From contig JANXZM010000100.1 in assembly GCA_025355505.1 (NCBI GenBank), forward strand, positions 1-64,000: a stretch of DNA of 64,000 bases, in the 5' to 3' direction. Every line of letters starts with the position of its first letter. Within the stretch, counting starts at the first letter, position 1. The translations under genes and the position numbers were made by a program. The notes below the pieces were generated by a model. The model was not told the origin of the DNA. It was given only the letters and a program-made list of their open reading frames with translations, and did no database searches. This document shows, piece after piece, positions 26,194 to 36,125 of this stretch. This DNA is from Acidobacteriaceae bacterium. Lineage in GTDB: Bacteria > Acidobacteriota > Terriglobia > Terriglobales > Acidobacteriaceae.

Positions 26194-28053
26194 CTATTTC
26201 ACTTCCACCATCAACATCTTCGTCGTGTCATTCCCCAAAATATCAATCACCTTCACCACCACCGTGTATTTCCCTGCCGCCCCATACTCATGCTTCACCG
26301 ACAACTCCAGCTTCGGATTCTTCCGCGTCCGATACGACTGCCACTGGTTGTGAAAGGTGTCGTCTTTGAAGTCCCAGTCCACGGCCCAGTAGTCCACCAT
26401 CTGGCTCCAGTGCTTGATGGCGCTGCGCACTTCCGCGGGCACGTCGTCGGAGGGAATCACAAAATCGGAAAGCGTCAGAGTGAGCTCGCGCTTCTTGATC
26501 TTGTTGTCCACCGCGAGCGCGCCCAGTTCGAAGAAATAGACATCGCCCTGCTCGACGGCTTTCTTCTCCAGCACCTCGCGGGGAATTTTCTTGAAGGCCG
26601 CATCCACCCGAGCTTCGGCGGCCACTTGCTTGGCGGTTTCGTTCATGTCCAGCGCGAACTCCCAGCCGAGCACATCGACGGCGGGCTTCTGCGGAGAGTT
26701 GGGGCCTTTGCCGCTGGCTCTCCAGACTTCGGCGGCGATGGCGTTCACGTCGGCGCGGGTGACGGGCGCGTCCACGGCGGCAACGTGCACCATGCGTCCG
26801 GCTTTCACGCCATGCAGCCAGACGTGGCCGCTGACGGGAGTAGCGTGGTAAAGCTCAAGGATGAACTTACGGTAGGCGGTTTCGCGTTCTCTCTGTTCTT
26901 CGAGTCTGTTTTTGCCATTTGCGGGAAACTCGGCCACCTGCCATTGCTGGCGCTCGTATTTGCCTAGGTTCTGGACGATGAAGGGCTTCACGTTAGCGGT
27001 GTCGAGTAGGCGCTTGCGAGTCGTATGGATAGCAAAGCGTCCGAGATCACAGGTAATCCAGCGGCGGTTGAGCTTTTCGGCAACGGCGGCAGTGGTACCG
27101 GAGCCGCAGAAGCAATCGAGAACCAAGTTGCCCTCGTCCGAAGAAACTTCCAAAATGCGTTCTAGGAGAGGTTCGGGTTTCTGCGTGTCGTAACCGGTAC
27201 GCTCGTGAGCTATTGGATGCACTATCGGGATAGTCCAGACGCTGCCCATCAGCTTCTCGGTCCGTGTCTCATAGATGATGTCACCATTCTCGTCACGCTT
27301 GGCGACTCGTTTCTTTAGGACCGGATCCCAACCAACTATTGCCTGTTCTTGCACTCGTTTGACGGGCACGAGTTGATGGTGAAAAGTATGAGTGCCGATC
27401 GTGTGGGCATAAGCAAGAACGCACTCCCAGTCACGCGGAAGGAGTTTGGAAAAACTAAACTTTGGCTTGTTTTCAAAATACCAGATGACGTCGTTCAGGT
27501 GGTTGCCGGCTCCGAACACTTCGTCCATTAGGCATCGGAGATACGGGAGCATCGTCTGATTGCAGTGAACATAAATCGTGCCGGTGTCGGCGAGCAACTC
27601 ACGGAGCAGTATGACTGTTTCGCCGAACCACTTTAGGTAACGGTCCTTGGATCCCACGCCTCGCGCCCTGTCCTCAGTACTCACTCCCCACGTGTCCCGA
27701 TAGGCCTTCTGTTCTAGGATTGATGGTTCTTTTTCGAGCAATAGATCCGTGCCCGGGACGGTTGTCGTGAACGAGAAATCTGCACCCGTATCAAACGGGG
27801 GATCAATGTAGATCAAATCCACCTTGCCGGCGAACTCGGGCAGGAGCGAGGGCAGGACGTACTTCTTGTCGCCCCAGATGAGGCGGTTGCGCCACTCCGG
27901 GTCATGGCCGGAAGAAGACAGCTCCAGCGTGCGCTGCCGCTCCTGCACGCTCTCGTTGACAGTCTCGACGGTTTGAAAAGGCAGCTCGATACGAACCGGA
28001 GCGCGCTTGTTGCCGTGCTCGTCGTACTTGCCGTCCCAGATGAGTTCGGCCAT
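26194..28053 (-). CDS. mod: Type III (beta-class) DNA methyltransferase, Mod subunit
   Basis: A 619-residue adenine-N6 methyltransferase. The catalytic motif DPPF lies at residues 84-87, and the AdoMet-binding motif LDCFCGSGTTAAVAEKL comes later, near 295-310. This order defines the beta class used by type III systems. Mod also gives the system its sequence specificity, through the region between the motifs. The C-terminus ends in a beta-sandwich-like stretch (EYGAAGKYTVVVKVIDILGN) resembling a PKD-type fold, which is unusual. It lies upstream of res on the same strand with a 279-base repeat-filled gap. Confidence 0.9.
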   Translation of the reverse strand: MAELIWDGKYDEHGNKRAPVRIELPFQTVETVNESVQERQRTLELSSSGHDPEWRNRLIWGDKKYVLPSLLPEFAGKVDLIYIDPPFDTGADFSFTTTVPGTDLLLEKEPSILEQKAYRDTWGVSTEDRARGVGSKDRYLKWFGETVILLRELLADTGTIYVHCNQTMLPYLRCLMDEVFGAGNHLNDVIWYFENKPKFSFSKLLPRDWECVLAYAHTIGTHTFHHQLVPVKRVQEQAIVGWDPVLKKRVAKRDENGDIIYETRTEKLMGSVWTIPIVHPIAHERTGYDTQKPEPLLERILEVSSDEGNLVLDCFCGSGTTAAVAEKLNRRWITCDLGRFAIHTTRKRLLDTANVKPFIVQNLGKYERQQWQVAEFPANGKNRLEEQRERETAYRKFILELYHATPVSGHVWLHGVKAGRMVHVAAVDAPVTRADVNAIAAEVWRASGKGPNSPQKPAVDVLGWEFALDMNETAKQVAAEARVDAAFKKIPREVLEKKAVEQGDVYFFELGALAVDNKIKKRELTLTLSDFVIPSDDVPAEVRSAIKHWSQMVDYWAVDWDFKDDTFHNQWQSYRTRKNPKLELSVKHEYGAAGKYTVVVKVIDILGNDTTKMLMVEVK

Positions 28054-28244
28054 GTTTGGAAGTAAGAGGGGGAGACGGAGAACATCTTACACGAAAGGTG
28101 TTAGAGGAAATACGTCTGCGGCTGGTGGCCCAGCCTATCGAGAAATCCCAAGAGGGCGGCGACTGTGGAATCCCACCCTTGCGCAAAAGACCGCGCAAGA
28201 ATGGGGCACCCGCGGAAGGACCACACCAACCCCAAGGTCAAGGG

Positions 28245-28268
28245 CAGCGGACAGGAGTGTCCGCTCTA
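28245..28268 (+). repeat. GCGGACAGGAGTGTCCGC palindrome before selD
   Basis: GCAGCGGACAGGAGTGTCCGCTCTAC, a copy of the dispersed short palindrome, ends about 20 bases before the selD start. Confidence 0.7.
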
Positions 28269-28289
28269 CACGTCCGTTACAATGGCCTC

Positions 28290-29426
28290 GTGCCTGAAAC
28301 AAAACCATTCCGTCTTACGGAGTCTGTAAAAGCGGCGGGTTGAGCGTCCAAGCTGAGTCCGGCGGTGCTGGACACGGTGCTTGGGAAATTAGCCCGGCAA
28401 CAGGATCCGAATGTACTCGTTGGCTTCGATCATGCCGACGACGCGGGCGTGTATCTGCTCACGCCGGAGATGGCGCTCGTCCAGACGGTGGATTTTTTCA
28501 CGCCCATCGTGGACGATCCCTACGCCTTTGGGCAGATCGCCGCCACCAATGCGCTCAGCGACGTCTATGCCATGGGTGGAAAGCCGCTGACTGCGCTCGC
28601 GCTTGTCTGCTTTCCCGATAAGGCCGATATCGAGATTCTGGAGCGCATTCTTGCCGGGGGCTTGTCGAAGATGATCGAGGCGGGATGCACGGTGGTGGGC
28701 GGGCACAGCATCCGCGATGAAGAAACGAAATTCGGATATTCGGTTACCGGGGTGGTTCATCCCCAGCGCGTGCTTGCCAATCAGGGCGCGCAAGCCGGCG
28801 ATAGGCTGCTGTTCACCAAGGCGCTGGGGACAGGCGTGATTTCGACGGCGATCAAGAAAGGCGTCGCGAAGCAGGAGTGGATCGACGCCGCAGTGAAGGC
28901 GATGACAACTTTGAACAAGGCGGCGGCGGAGGTCATCACCGGCGGGCGTGTGGGGCCGGGTGTTGGACCGGGCGCGGCGGAGGGCGGCTCCACGTCTCGA
29001 AAACCGCTAGACGTGGGGCAGTTAGTCGATGGCCGGTTTGCCGTGCATGCCCTCACCGACGTCACCGGCTTTGGACTGATCGGGCACGCGCGTGAAATGG
29101 CGCTCGCCTCGAAGGTCAGCGTCGTCTTACAATCCGCCAACATTCCCGTGCTTGAAGGGGCGCTGGACTGCATCCAGGCAGGCCACATTCCGGGCGGACT
29201 CAAAGCGAATCGTGACTTTGCCGAGTGCGCGGTCGAATATGATGCGTCAGTCCCGGCCGACATCCGCTCGCTTCTGTTCGACCCGCAAACCGCAGGGGGT
29301 TTGCTGATTTCGGTTTCCGCCGAAGATGCCGGCCCGCTCATACGGGCGCTGCGGGATGCCGATGTTCCCGCCGTTGAAATCGGCGAAGTGCTTCCGGCGG
29401 CTAAGGCCGTGATCATGGTCCGTTAG
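28290..29426 (+). CDS. selD: Selenophosphate synthase with UGA-encoded Sec18
   Basis: Makes selenophosphate from selenide and ATP, the selenium donor for Sec-tRNA. From GTG 28290 the frame reads [17 protein letters not shown], a TGA at 28341-28343, then [16 protein letters not shown] and the whole SelD domain. The family active site is a Cys or Sec followed closely by the catalytic Lys; here TGA-Ala-Ser-Lys. Downstream come [45 protein letters not shown] and [14 protein letters not shown] Gly/Ser-rich insert ([12 protein letters not shown]) lies near residue 225. The ORF track shows only the part from GTG 28365, so Sec and the catalytic Lys would be lost. 378 residues, normal for SelD. Confidence 0.9.
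28346..28373 (+). promoter_or_regulatory. Putative SECIS hairpin of selD
   Basis: Two bases after the TGA, GTCCA-A-GC pairs with GC-TGGAC (seven pairs, one bulged A) around the 13-base loop TGAGTCCGGCGGT. Placement just inside the coding region fits a bacterial SECIS. It was folded by eye. Confidence 0.55.
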
Positions 29427-29584
29427 CGAACGCTTCGGGCGGGCACTTTCGATTCCCTGGTTTTCCACACAGGTTCCCGGGGTCTGGTCGAGGGAATCCT
29501 ATCCGAACCTTCCAGCATCTATACATTCGTTTGTTGCTTTGTAAAAAATCGTTTCACTTTTTTTTTGCGGATAAGGAGTACTTC

Positions 29585-30574
<990 letters not shown>

Positions 30575-30728
30575 GGCGGGTTTACGGGAAGTGTCGTCGG
30601 TGTTTGTCGTTGCAAATGCGAAAGCGCTTAACCACGGGGAACACAGGGGTACCCTGGATGCGAAGGGCTGGGTTTGATGCGCGCGCGGCAGAGTTGGTTT
30701 TACGCTATTTGTGAAACTGGTTTCGGCC

Positions 30729-30810
30729 GCCTGTGGTGAAACTCGAATTCAAAATCCAGCGCCTGAAGGCGTGCCCTGATACGAATCTCACTTGCACCAC
30801 GAGCCGTTAG
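30729..30810 (+). repeat. Dispersed 80-bp repeat, CTGAAGGC family
   Basis: Begins CCTGTGGTGAAACTCGAATT, contains CCAGCGCCTGAAGGCG and ATACGAATCTCACTTG, ends CACCACGAGCCGTTAG. Near-identical to the minus-strand copy at 13.17-13.25 kb. It overlaps the 3' end of the next gene by four bases and supplies its stop codon. Confidence 0.8.
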
Positions 30811-31508
30811 GCCGCCGTCCGTTCCATCCGCCGCGCTTCGAAGCCATCCAGCGCGCGCCATAAAGCTTTGGCCGCAGTCTCCGCGGCAGCCAATGCTTTT
30901 TGGGCGGTCTCGGGATTGGCCTTGACCCGCTTCTGCAGCTGATTACGCCACACGTTCGCGTGGTGCACGTCGGCGGTGGCGTGCAAAGTGAAATAGCAGC
31001 GGGTCTTCTCGTCGAAGGCGTAGAGTTCGCGCAGCACGCGATCTTTTTCTTGCGCCACGCGCGGCACCTGCGATTCGTAGGCATAGAAAGCCGCCAGCGC
31101 CTCTTCCGGAGTGCCCTCGCTCGATACACGTTGGAACCAGGAGATGAGCTTGCGAACTTCCCCAACCGGCCGCCGTTTTGGAACGCGGCTTCCCCCCACG
31201 CCCTCCACAAAGTCCAGCCACAGTTCGGAGTGCGAACGTTCCGGCTCGCCGAAGGAATCTTCTCCGCCCTTTTCATCGGTCATGCTGGCCAGAACGGCGC
31301 GACGCAAATCTCCTTCTTCCAGGCGGACGCCAAGCTGAGCCAGGTAGCCCGGGAATGCGTCCACGTGCGGGTAGTAGTCCTCAGCGTATTCGCGCAGATC
31401 GTCGCGCGTCAGCTCGCCCGCCGACCAGGCTTTGTAAAACGGATGACTGAGCAAGTCGTATTGAAGAATGCGTTCTTCCAGCAGAGACAGAAATGCCTTC
31501 GTTTCCAT
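30807..31508 (-). CDS. CADD-like / TenA-PqqC fold diiron protein
   Basis: A 233-residue all-helical protein of the heme-oxygenase-like fold. The blocks YAEDYYPHVDAFPGYLAQLG, DEKGGEDSFGEPERSHSELW and HATADVHHANVW carry the His/Glu/Asp pattern of the iron-containing redox group. CADD of Chlamydia belongs to this group; it makes p-aminobenzoate for folate synthesis using a tyrosine of its own chain. A folate role is inferred from the family only. The C-terminal end overlaps a dispersed repeat that appears to supply the stop. Confidence 0.75.
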   Translation of the reverse strand: METKAFLSLLEERILQYDLLSHPFYKAWSAGELTRDDLREYAEDYYPHVDAFPGYLAQLGVRLEEGDLRRAVLASMTDEKGGEDSFGEPERSHSELWLDFVEGVGGSRVPKRRPVGEVRKLISWFQRVSSEGTPEEALAAFYAYESQVPRVAQEKDRVLRELYAFDEKTRCYFTLHATADVHHANVWRNQLQKRVKANPETAQKALAAAETAAKALWRALDGFEARRMERTAA

Positions 31509-31561
31509 AATTACCTCGGAACCCTCCCACTATACGGGTTGGGGCGGCAGAAGAACAAGGA

Positions 31562-31698
31562 GTCTCGTTGCAGTTTGTAGATACTCCAAGATAATGTCAC
31601 CCCCTAACTGCAACGAGACTTTGTCACCCGTTAGGGATGGTGATGATGAGTCAGAAACAGTTGCAACGGGTGAAAGTGATTGAGAATGCAGCAGGCGG
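31562..31698 (+). mobile_element. IS remnant: left terminal repeat and transposase N-terminus
   Basis: CTGCAACGAGACTTTGTCACCC (31608-31629) matches the inverted end of the IS fragment at 1147-1169. Seventeen bases inside it, an ORF fragment starts at ATG 31646: MSQKQLQRVKVIENAAGG, the typical N-terminus of ISNCY-type transposases, before the homology breaks off at about 31698. A subterminal copy of GTCTCGTTGCAG lies just outside. The element is thus reduced to its left end. Confidence 0.7.
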
Positions 31699-31906
31699 GT
31701 GGCCCAGGTTTTGCGGTTTTCGAGACCCGGGATTTTGCGGGACAATCTTTTTTGGGATTTCAAGGATGCAGCTTGAGCCGCCCTAACAACGTCAACACAA
31801 CCTACACCTATGGACCTCGGGTGGAACCAGCTCACCACGCTAACAACGTTGTTACAATTAACCAAGCAGTGTTCCCGCCGTTGTTGTGGGTTCTGAACCA
31901 GCGCAC

Positions 31907-34012
31907 ATGCAGCCGTTTGACGAACATTTCGAGGTCGTGATCGTCGGCGCCGGCCATGCCGGATGCGAGGCCGCGATGGCTGCGGCACGCATGGGGCTGA
32001 AGACTGCTCTCTATACGTTGAACGTCGATCTGATCGCGCAGATGTCGTGTAATCCTGCCATCGGCGGCATCGCGAAAGGGCACCTGGTGCGCGAGGTGGA
32101 TGCACTGGGCGGCATCATGGGCGAAATCACGGACGCGGTCGGAATCCAATTCCGCCTGCTTAATACTTCGCGTGGACCCGCGGTCTGGTCGCCGCGGGCG
32201 CAGTGCGACAAGCAGGGCTATCGCCTGAAGATGCGCGAAGTGCTTGAGTCGCAGGCGAACCTGAAGATCAAGCAGGCGGAAGTAACGGATGTGATTCTGG
32301 AGTCGTTGGAGGATGGTGGTCGGTCGGTCGCGGGTCCCGATGAAAGTGGCGGCGCAACTGCCAACGACCGACGGCTAACGACCAACGACGCCCCGCGCAT
32401 TATTCGGGGCATTCTGCTGCGCGATGGGCGGCGCGTTTCGGCCGACGCGGTCATTATTACCACCGGGACTTTTCTGAACGGGCTGATCCACTGCGGCGAG
32501 CAGCAGTATCCGGCGGGACGGTCGGGAGAACCAGCGGCGGTTCTGCTGGGCGAAGCGCTGAAGAAGCTCGGCCTGCGCGGATGCCGCCTGAAGACGGGGA
32601 CGCCGCCGCGTCTGGACGGGCGCAGCATTGACTGGTCGCGGTTTGAGCGGCAGCCGGGCGATGTGGATCCTACGCCATTCAGTTTTCGCACGCGGCGCGT
32701 TGCGCATCACGACTCGCAAGTCCCGTGCTACATCGCATTTACGACTGAAGAGACGCATCGCATCATTCGCGAGAACGTGCATCGCTCGCCGATGTACAGC
32801 GGGCAGATTCAATCGACCGGGCCGCGTTACTGTCCGTCGATTGAAGACAAGATCGTCAAGTTTCCGGACAAACTGACGCACCAACTTTTTTTGGAACCCG
32901 AGGGGCTGAGCACGCACGAGATCTACGTCAACGGCATGAGCACTTCGCTGCCGATTGATGTGCAGCTCGCGATTCTTAAGTCGATTCCGGGGCTGGAAAG
33001 CGCGGAGATGATGCGGCCGGGCTACGCCATTGAGTACGACTCGATCGATCCGACGGAGCTCAACCGCACGCTGGAAACTAAAAAGATTGCCAGCCTGTTT
33101 CTTGCGGGGCAGATCAATGGCACGTCGGGCTACGAAGAGGCGGCGTGCCAGGGAATCATGGCGGGGATCAATGCGGCGCTGAAGGTGAAGAAAGAGTCTC
33201 CGCTGGTGCTCGACCGGACGGAAGCGTACACGGCGATACTTATCGACGACCTGATTTCGAAAGGCACCAACGAGCCTTACCGGATGTTCACGTCGCGCGC
33301 GGAGTTTCGTTTGCACTTGCGAATCGATAATGCCGACCGCCGTCTGACTCCGCACGGCCGGCGGGTGGGCCTGATCCGGGATGAAGCGTGGTCGGAATTC
33401 GAGGCGAAACAGGGGCGGCTGGAGGAAGTGAAGCAGGTGCTGGAGAGAACGAAAGTGACGGCAGGAATGGCGGAGGAAATTGAGCGGGCTGCCGTGGGCG
33501 CTGGCGAGAATTCGCGGACAGGAGTGTCCGCGCCACGCGATCTGTCTTCGGCGGTGGGGCAGCCCTTGGCGCAACTGCTGAAGCGTCCGGAAATCACAAT
33601 AGAGCAACTGGCGCCGGTCCTAAGTAATCTAGTGCCCGGATTTTTTGGAAGAGATTTTTCGGCAAACTCGGCGTCCTCTGCGGTTGACGTTTTTCCAATT
33701 CCACTTTCGTCGGAAATCCGCAACGAGCTCAAGTCCGTCGAAACTGAAATTAAGTATGCCGGATACCTTGACCAGCAGCAGCGGGCGATTGAGCGACTGA
33801 AGAAGGCGGAGCAGCGCCGCATCCCGGATTGGTTCGATTACCGGGCAGTCAGCGGATTGTCGCGCGAAATGCAGGAGAAGCTTGGAAATGTTGTTCCACA
33901 GACGCTAGGCCAGGCTTCGCGCATCCCCGGCGTGACGCCAGCGGCTGTTTCGCTGATCTACGTATATATCGAGATTCAGGGGCGACGCCGCGAACAGGGC
34001 GCTGCGCTCTAG
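31907..34012 (+). CDS. mnmG: tRNA uridine 5-carboxymethylaminomethyl modification enzyme
   Basis: A 701-residue MnmG (GidA). With MnmE it makes the cmnm5 modification at the wobble uridine of several tRNAs. The FAD-binding motif [21 protein letters not shown] opens the protein; [23 protein letters not shown] and [17 protein letters not shown] are conserved. It is longer than the usual 620-630 residues because of three inserts matching intergenic repeats: [24 protein letters not shown] (about residue 140), [10 protein letters not shown] (about 537) and [13 protein letters not shown] (about 585). Start ATG 31907; a GTG 21 bases upstream is possible. Confidence 0.95.
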   Translation: MQPFDEHFEVVIVGAGHAGCEAAMAAARMGLKTALYTLNVDLIAQMSCNPAIGGIAKGHLVREVDALGGIMGEITDAVGIQFRLLNTSRGPAVWSPRAQCDKQGYRLKMREVLESQANLKIKQAEVTDVILESLEDGGRSVAGPDESGGATANDRRLTTNDAPRIIRGILLRDGRRVSADAVIITTGTFLNGLIHCGEQQYPAGRSGEPAAVLLGEALKKLGLRGCRLKTGTPPRLDGRSIDWSRFERQPGDVDPTPFSFRTRRVAHHDSQVPCYIAFTTEETHRIIRENVHRSPMYSGQIQSTGPRYCPSIEDKIVKFPDKLTHQLFLEPEGLSTHEIYVNGMSTSLPIDVQLAILKSIPGLESAEMMRPGYAIEYDSIDPTELNRTLETKKIASLFLAGQINGTSGYEEAACQGIMAGINAALKVKKESPLVLDRTEAYTAILIDDLISKGTNEPYRMFTSRAEFRLHLRIDNADRRLTPHGRRVGLIRDEAWSEFEAKQGRLEEVKQVLERTKVTAGMAEEIERAAVGAGENSRTGVSAPRDLSSAVGQPLAQLLKRPEITIEQLAPVLSNLVPGFFGRDFSANSASSAVDVFPIPLSSEIRNELKSVETEIKYAGYLDQQQRAIERLKKAEQRRIPDWFDYRAVSGLSREMQEKLGNVVPQTLGQASRIPGVTPAAVSLIYVYIEIQGRRREQGAAL

Positions 34013-34276
34013 TCCTCCGCGGTTAAATTTCCGGCGATAAAATTCAGGCTTTGTATCAGGGTATGGCTTCAGGTGAAGGCATACTCCGATACGAAATGCG
34101 GTGGTTTTCGAAGGTTTCGAGGCTAGAGGCAGAAACGAAGGGAGCGTGGGTAACGGGTCGAGGTACAACTTCCGTAATGGCACTATTGGACAGGGGCTAA
34201 GCCCTTTGGAAACCTATGCAACCGTTAAAAGGCACGTCAGAATGGGGTTTTAGAGGAGTTCACCCCGCTGGGACTG
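34013..34276. other. Intergenic region with degenerate repeats
   Basis: Contains a degenerate CTGAAGGC-family stretch (about 34037-34105: TTCAGGTGAAGGCATACTCCGATACG) and GGGGCTAAGCCCTT near 34193. No gene is seen; AGAGGAGTTCACCCC just before 34277 contains the ribosome site of the next gene. Confidence 0.45.
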
Positions 34277-34987
34277 ATGACTACATCGACAGGTATCGTT
34301 CTCGCCGCCATCCCGGTGCATCGAAAGACGGCTGCGCGCGTCGCGCTGTTTGACTTGCCCGAGACGTCTGAGAAACTAGTGACGGAGTGTTTCCGTCAAT
34401 TTGGAATCGAGACGGTTTCGATTGCGCGCGAACACGCGGAACGACTGCAACACGAAAAGTTCGAGGCCTGCGTCTTGCCTTTGGGAGAAACAGCGGGCAG
34501 CATCATCGAGCTGGCACGAGGATCGGCTTCCAACAGCCGGCTGATCATTTACGGGCTGGGGGGGACGGCGCAGGATGCGATGCGTTATTCGAAGTTGTGC
34601 CTCAACGCGGTGTTTCACGAACCGTTAGAGCGGTCAGCGGCGATGAAATTGGTGCGGTCGACTCGAATGCTGGTGCTGCACGAATTCCGGCGCTACGTTC
34701 GAATCCCGTTGATGACGGAGGTTGGGATCGTGATGGCCGACGGTGGCCGCATCACCGCCACCAGCCAGGAGATCAGTTCGGGTGGGATGTCGCTCAAGGG
34801 TAATCACGTGCCCGAACAAGGAAGTCAGGTGGAAGTGTCGTTTTCATTGCTGACGCTGCCGCGCGTCTGGGTGCGTGGGCAGGTCACGTGGAAGAAAAGT
34901 AATAAAAGCTTCGGGATTCGCTTTGATTCTAGCGACGAGCGGCGGCAACGGCTGAAAGAGTGGATCGTGGCGTATCTGGAAGCGTAG
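34277..34987 (+). CDS. PilZ-domain protein with N-terminal receiver-like region
   Basis: A 236-residue protein. The N-terminal 120 residues alternate strands and helices like a response-regulator fold (RVALFDLPETSEKLVTECF, RLIIYGLGG) but lack a clear phospho-acceptor cluster. The C-terminal PilZ domain has the cyclic-di-GMP motif pair RRYVRIPL and a SxxxG-like segment TSQEISSGGMSLKG. The consensus is RxxxR...D/NxSxxG; here the D/N position is Gln, so binding is plausible but not certain. Confidence 0.8.
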   Translation: MTTSTGIVLAAIPVHRKTAARVALFDLPETSEKLVTECFRQFGIETVSIAREHAERLQHEKFEACVLPLGETAGSIIELARGSASNSRLIIYGLGGTAQDAMRYSKLCLNAVFHEPLERSAAMKLVRSTRMLVLHEFRRYVRIPLMTEVGIVMADGGRITATSQEISSGGMSLKGNHVPEQGSQVEVSFSLLTLPRVWVRGQVTWKKSNKSFGIRFDSSDERRQRLKEWIVAYLEA

Positions 34988-35057
34988 GCAAGCCGCTCTC
35001 GGTTGTCCGGCTTTCATCCTTCAGTTAAAACCTTTCTGACCCGGCTACAATATCGGC

Positions 35058-35810
35058 GTGAGTTCTTCTTCAGCCGCGGTCGAGCCTGAGCAGCCCCCTG
35101 TATTGGAAGCGCGGCGATTTTCGCTGCGACAAAGGATTTTTTTGTGGCTCATCAGCTGGGCGGGTTATCTGGCGATAGCGCTGATTGGCCCGACTCTGCG
35201 CTATTCAGTGTCGTGGGAGGAGTTGTCTTCGCCGGCGGACACGATTTACGAAAAACGGGTGATTTACGCTTTCTGGCATCGGGCCGTGTTCGCGGGCGCG
35301 TGGTTGTGGAGAAAAGCCGGTGCCGCGGTGATGGTGAGCCGCAGCTTCGACGGGGAATACATCGCCCGAACCATAGAAAAACTTGGGTTCGTCGCGGTGC
35401 GAGGATCGAGCAGCCGCGGGGGCGCGACGGCACTGCTTGGATTGAAGGGTCAGCTGGAGCAGGGGATTCCGGTGGTGTTTACGATCGACGGTCCACGCGG
35501 GCCGAAATATGTGGCCAAGCCGGGTCCGGTGTTATTGTCGCGTGCCAGCGCTGTGCCGATGGCGGCATTCTACGTGGCGCTCAGCGATGCGTGGGTGCTG
35601 AATACATGGGATGCACTGATGATTCCGAAGCCATTTTCGAAGGCGCTGGTGCGGTTCAGCGCTAAAGTGCAGGTTCCCGCCGAAGCTGACGATGCGCAGA
35701 TGGCAGAGTTTCACCGGCAGTTGCAGGGTGCGCTCGAACGCGTCACTCGGTTCGCGGAGGAGCACGTTGCACGGGTGGGATCGGGGGAATTTCCCATCAT
35801 CAAGAGCTGA
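35058..35810 (+). CDS. DUF374 lysophospholipid acyltransferase-like protein
   Basis: A 250-residue membrane-associated protein starting at GTG 35058. One hydrophobic helix (IFLWLISWAGYLAIALIGP) is followed by the DUF374 signature: IYAFWHRAVFAG, VSRSFDGEYIARTIEKLGF, AVRGSSSRGGATAL and FTIDGPRGPKYVAKPG. These correspond to the HX4D-like acceptor and glycerophosphate-binding motifs of LPLAT enzymes. It probably acylates a lipid A or phospholipid precursor; the substrate is unknown. Confidence 0.85.
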   Translation: MSSSSAAVEPEQPPVLEARRFSLRQRIFLWLISWAGYLAIALIGPTLRYSVSWEELSSPADTIYEKRVIYAFWHRAVFAGAWLWRKAGAAVMVSRSFDGEYIARTIEKLGFVAVRGSSSRGGATALLGLKGQLEQGIPVVFTIDGPRGPKYVAKPGPVLLSRASAVPMAAFYVALSDAWVLNTWDALMIPKPFSKALVRFSAKVQVPAEADDAQMAEFHRQLQGALERVTRFAEEHVARVGSGEFPIIKS

Positions 35811-35891
35811 CGTTTGACTTGTGTCGGGGTGGCCAGTAGATTTACTGGGCTGCTGTTTCTGCTCTTTCTCAAAATTAGGTTCGCGCATGAT

Positions 35892-36085
35892 CGTAGGCCG
35901 GCGAAACGCCGGCGCTATGGGAAGCGGGTGAAAATCCCGCGCTGCCGCGCAACTGTAAGCGAGGACAATGGCGGACGTCCACTGGGAGCAATCTTCGGTA
36001 AGAAGATCTGAAGTTTCTGGGAAGGACACCGCAGCAAGCCGGATTCGGTAAGAGTCCTTACTCGCAAGCCAGGAGACCGGCGTGA
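35892..36085 (+). promoter_or_regulatory. Cobalamin (adenosylcobalamin-class) riboswitch
   Basis: The conserved core is present in order: GGGAAGCGGGTGAAAATCCCGC, GCTGCCGCGCAACTGTAAGCG and, at the 3' end, the B12 box AAGCCAGGAGACCGGC. It ends 40 bases before the start codon of a TonB-dependent receptor. Binding of cobalamin should repress the receptor, probably at translation because its ribosome site follows closely. ORFs predicted across it are spurious. Confidence 0.95.
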
Positions 36086-36125
36086 ACCATCACCTACAAC
36101 CCTTTCGCGTGTGAAGGAGGATGGT

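Noticed and set aside
32375-33607. 410-residue minus-strand ORF across mnmG
   Set aside because: Antisense shadow of mnmG with Arg/His-rich low-quality composition.
35814-36011. 65-residue ORF upstream of the TonB receptor
   Set aside because: It lies in the cobalamin riboswitch.
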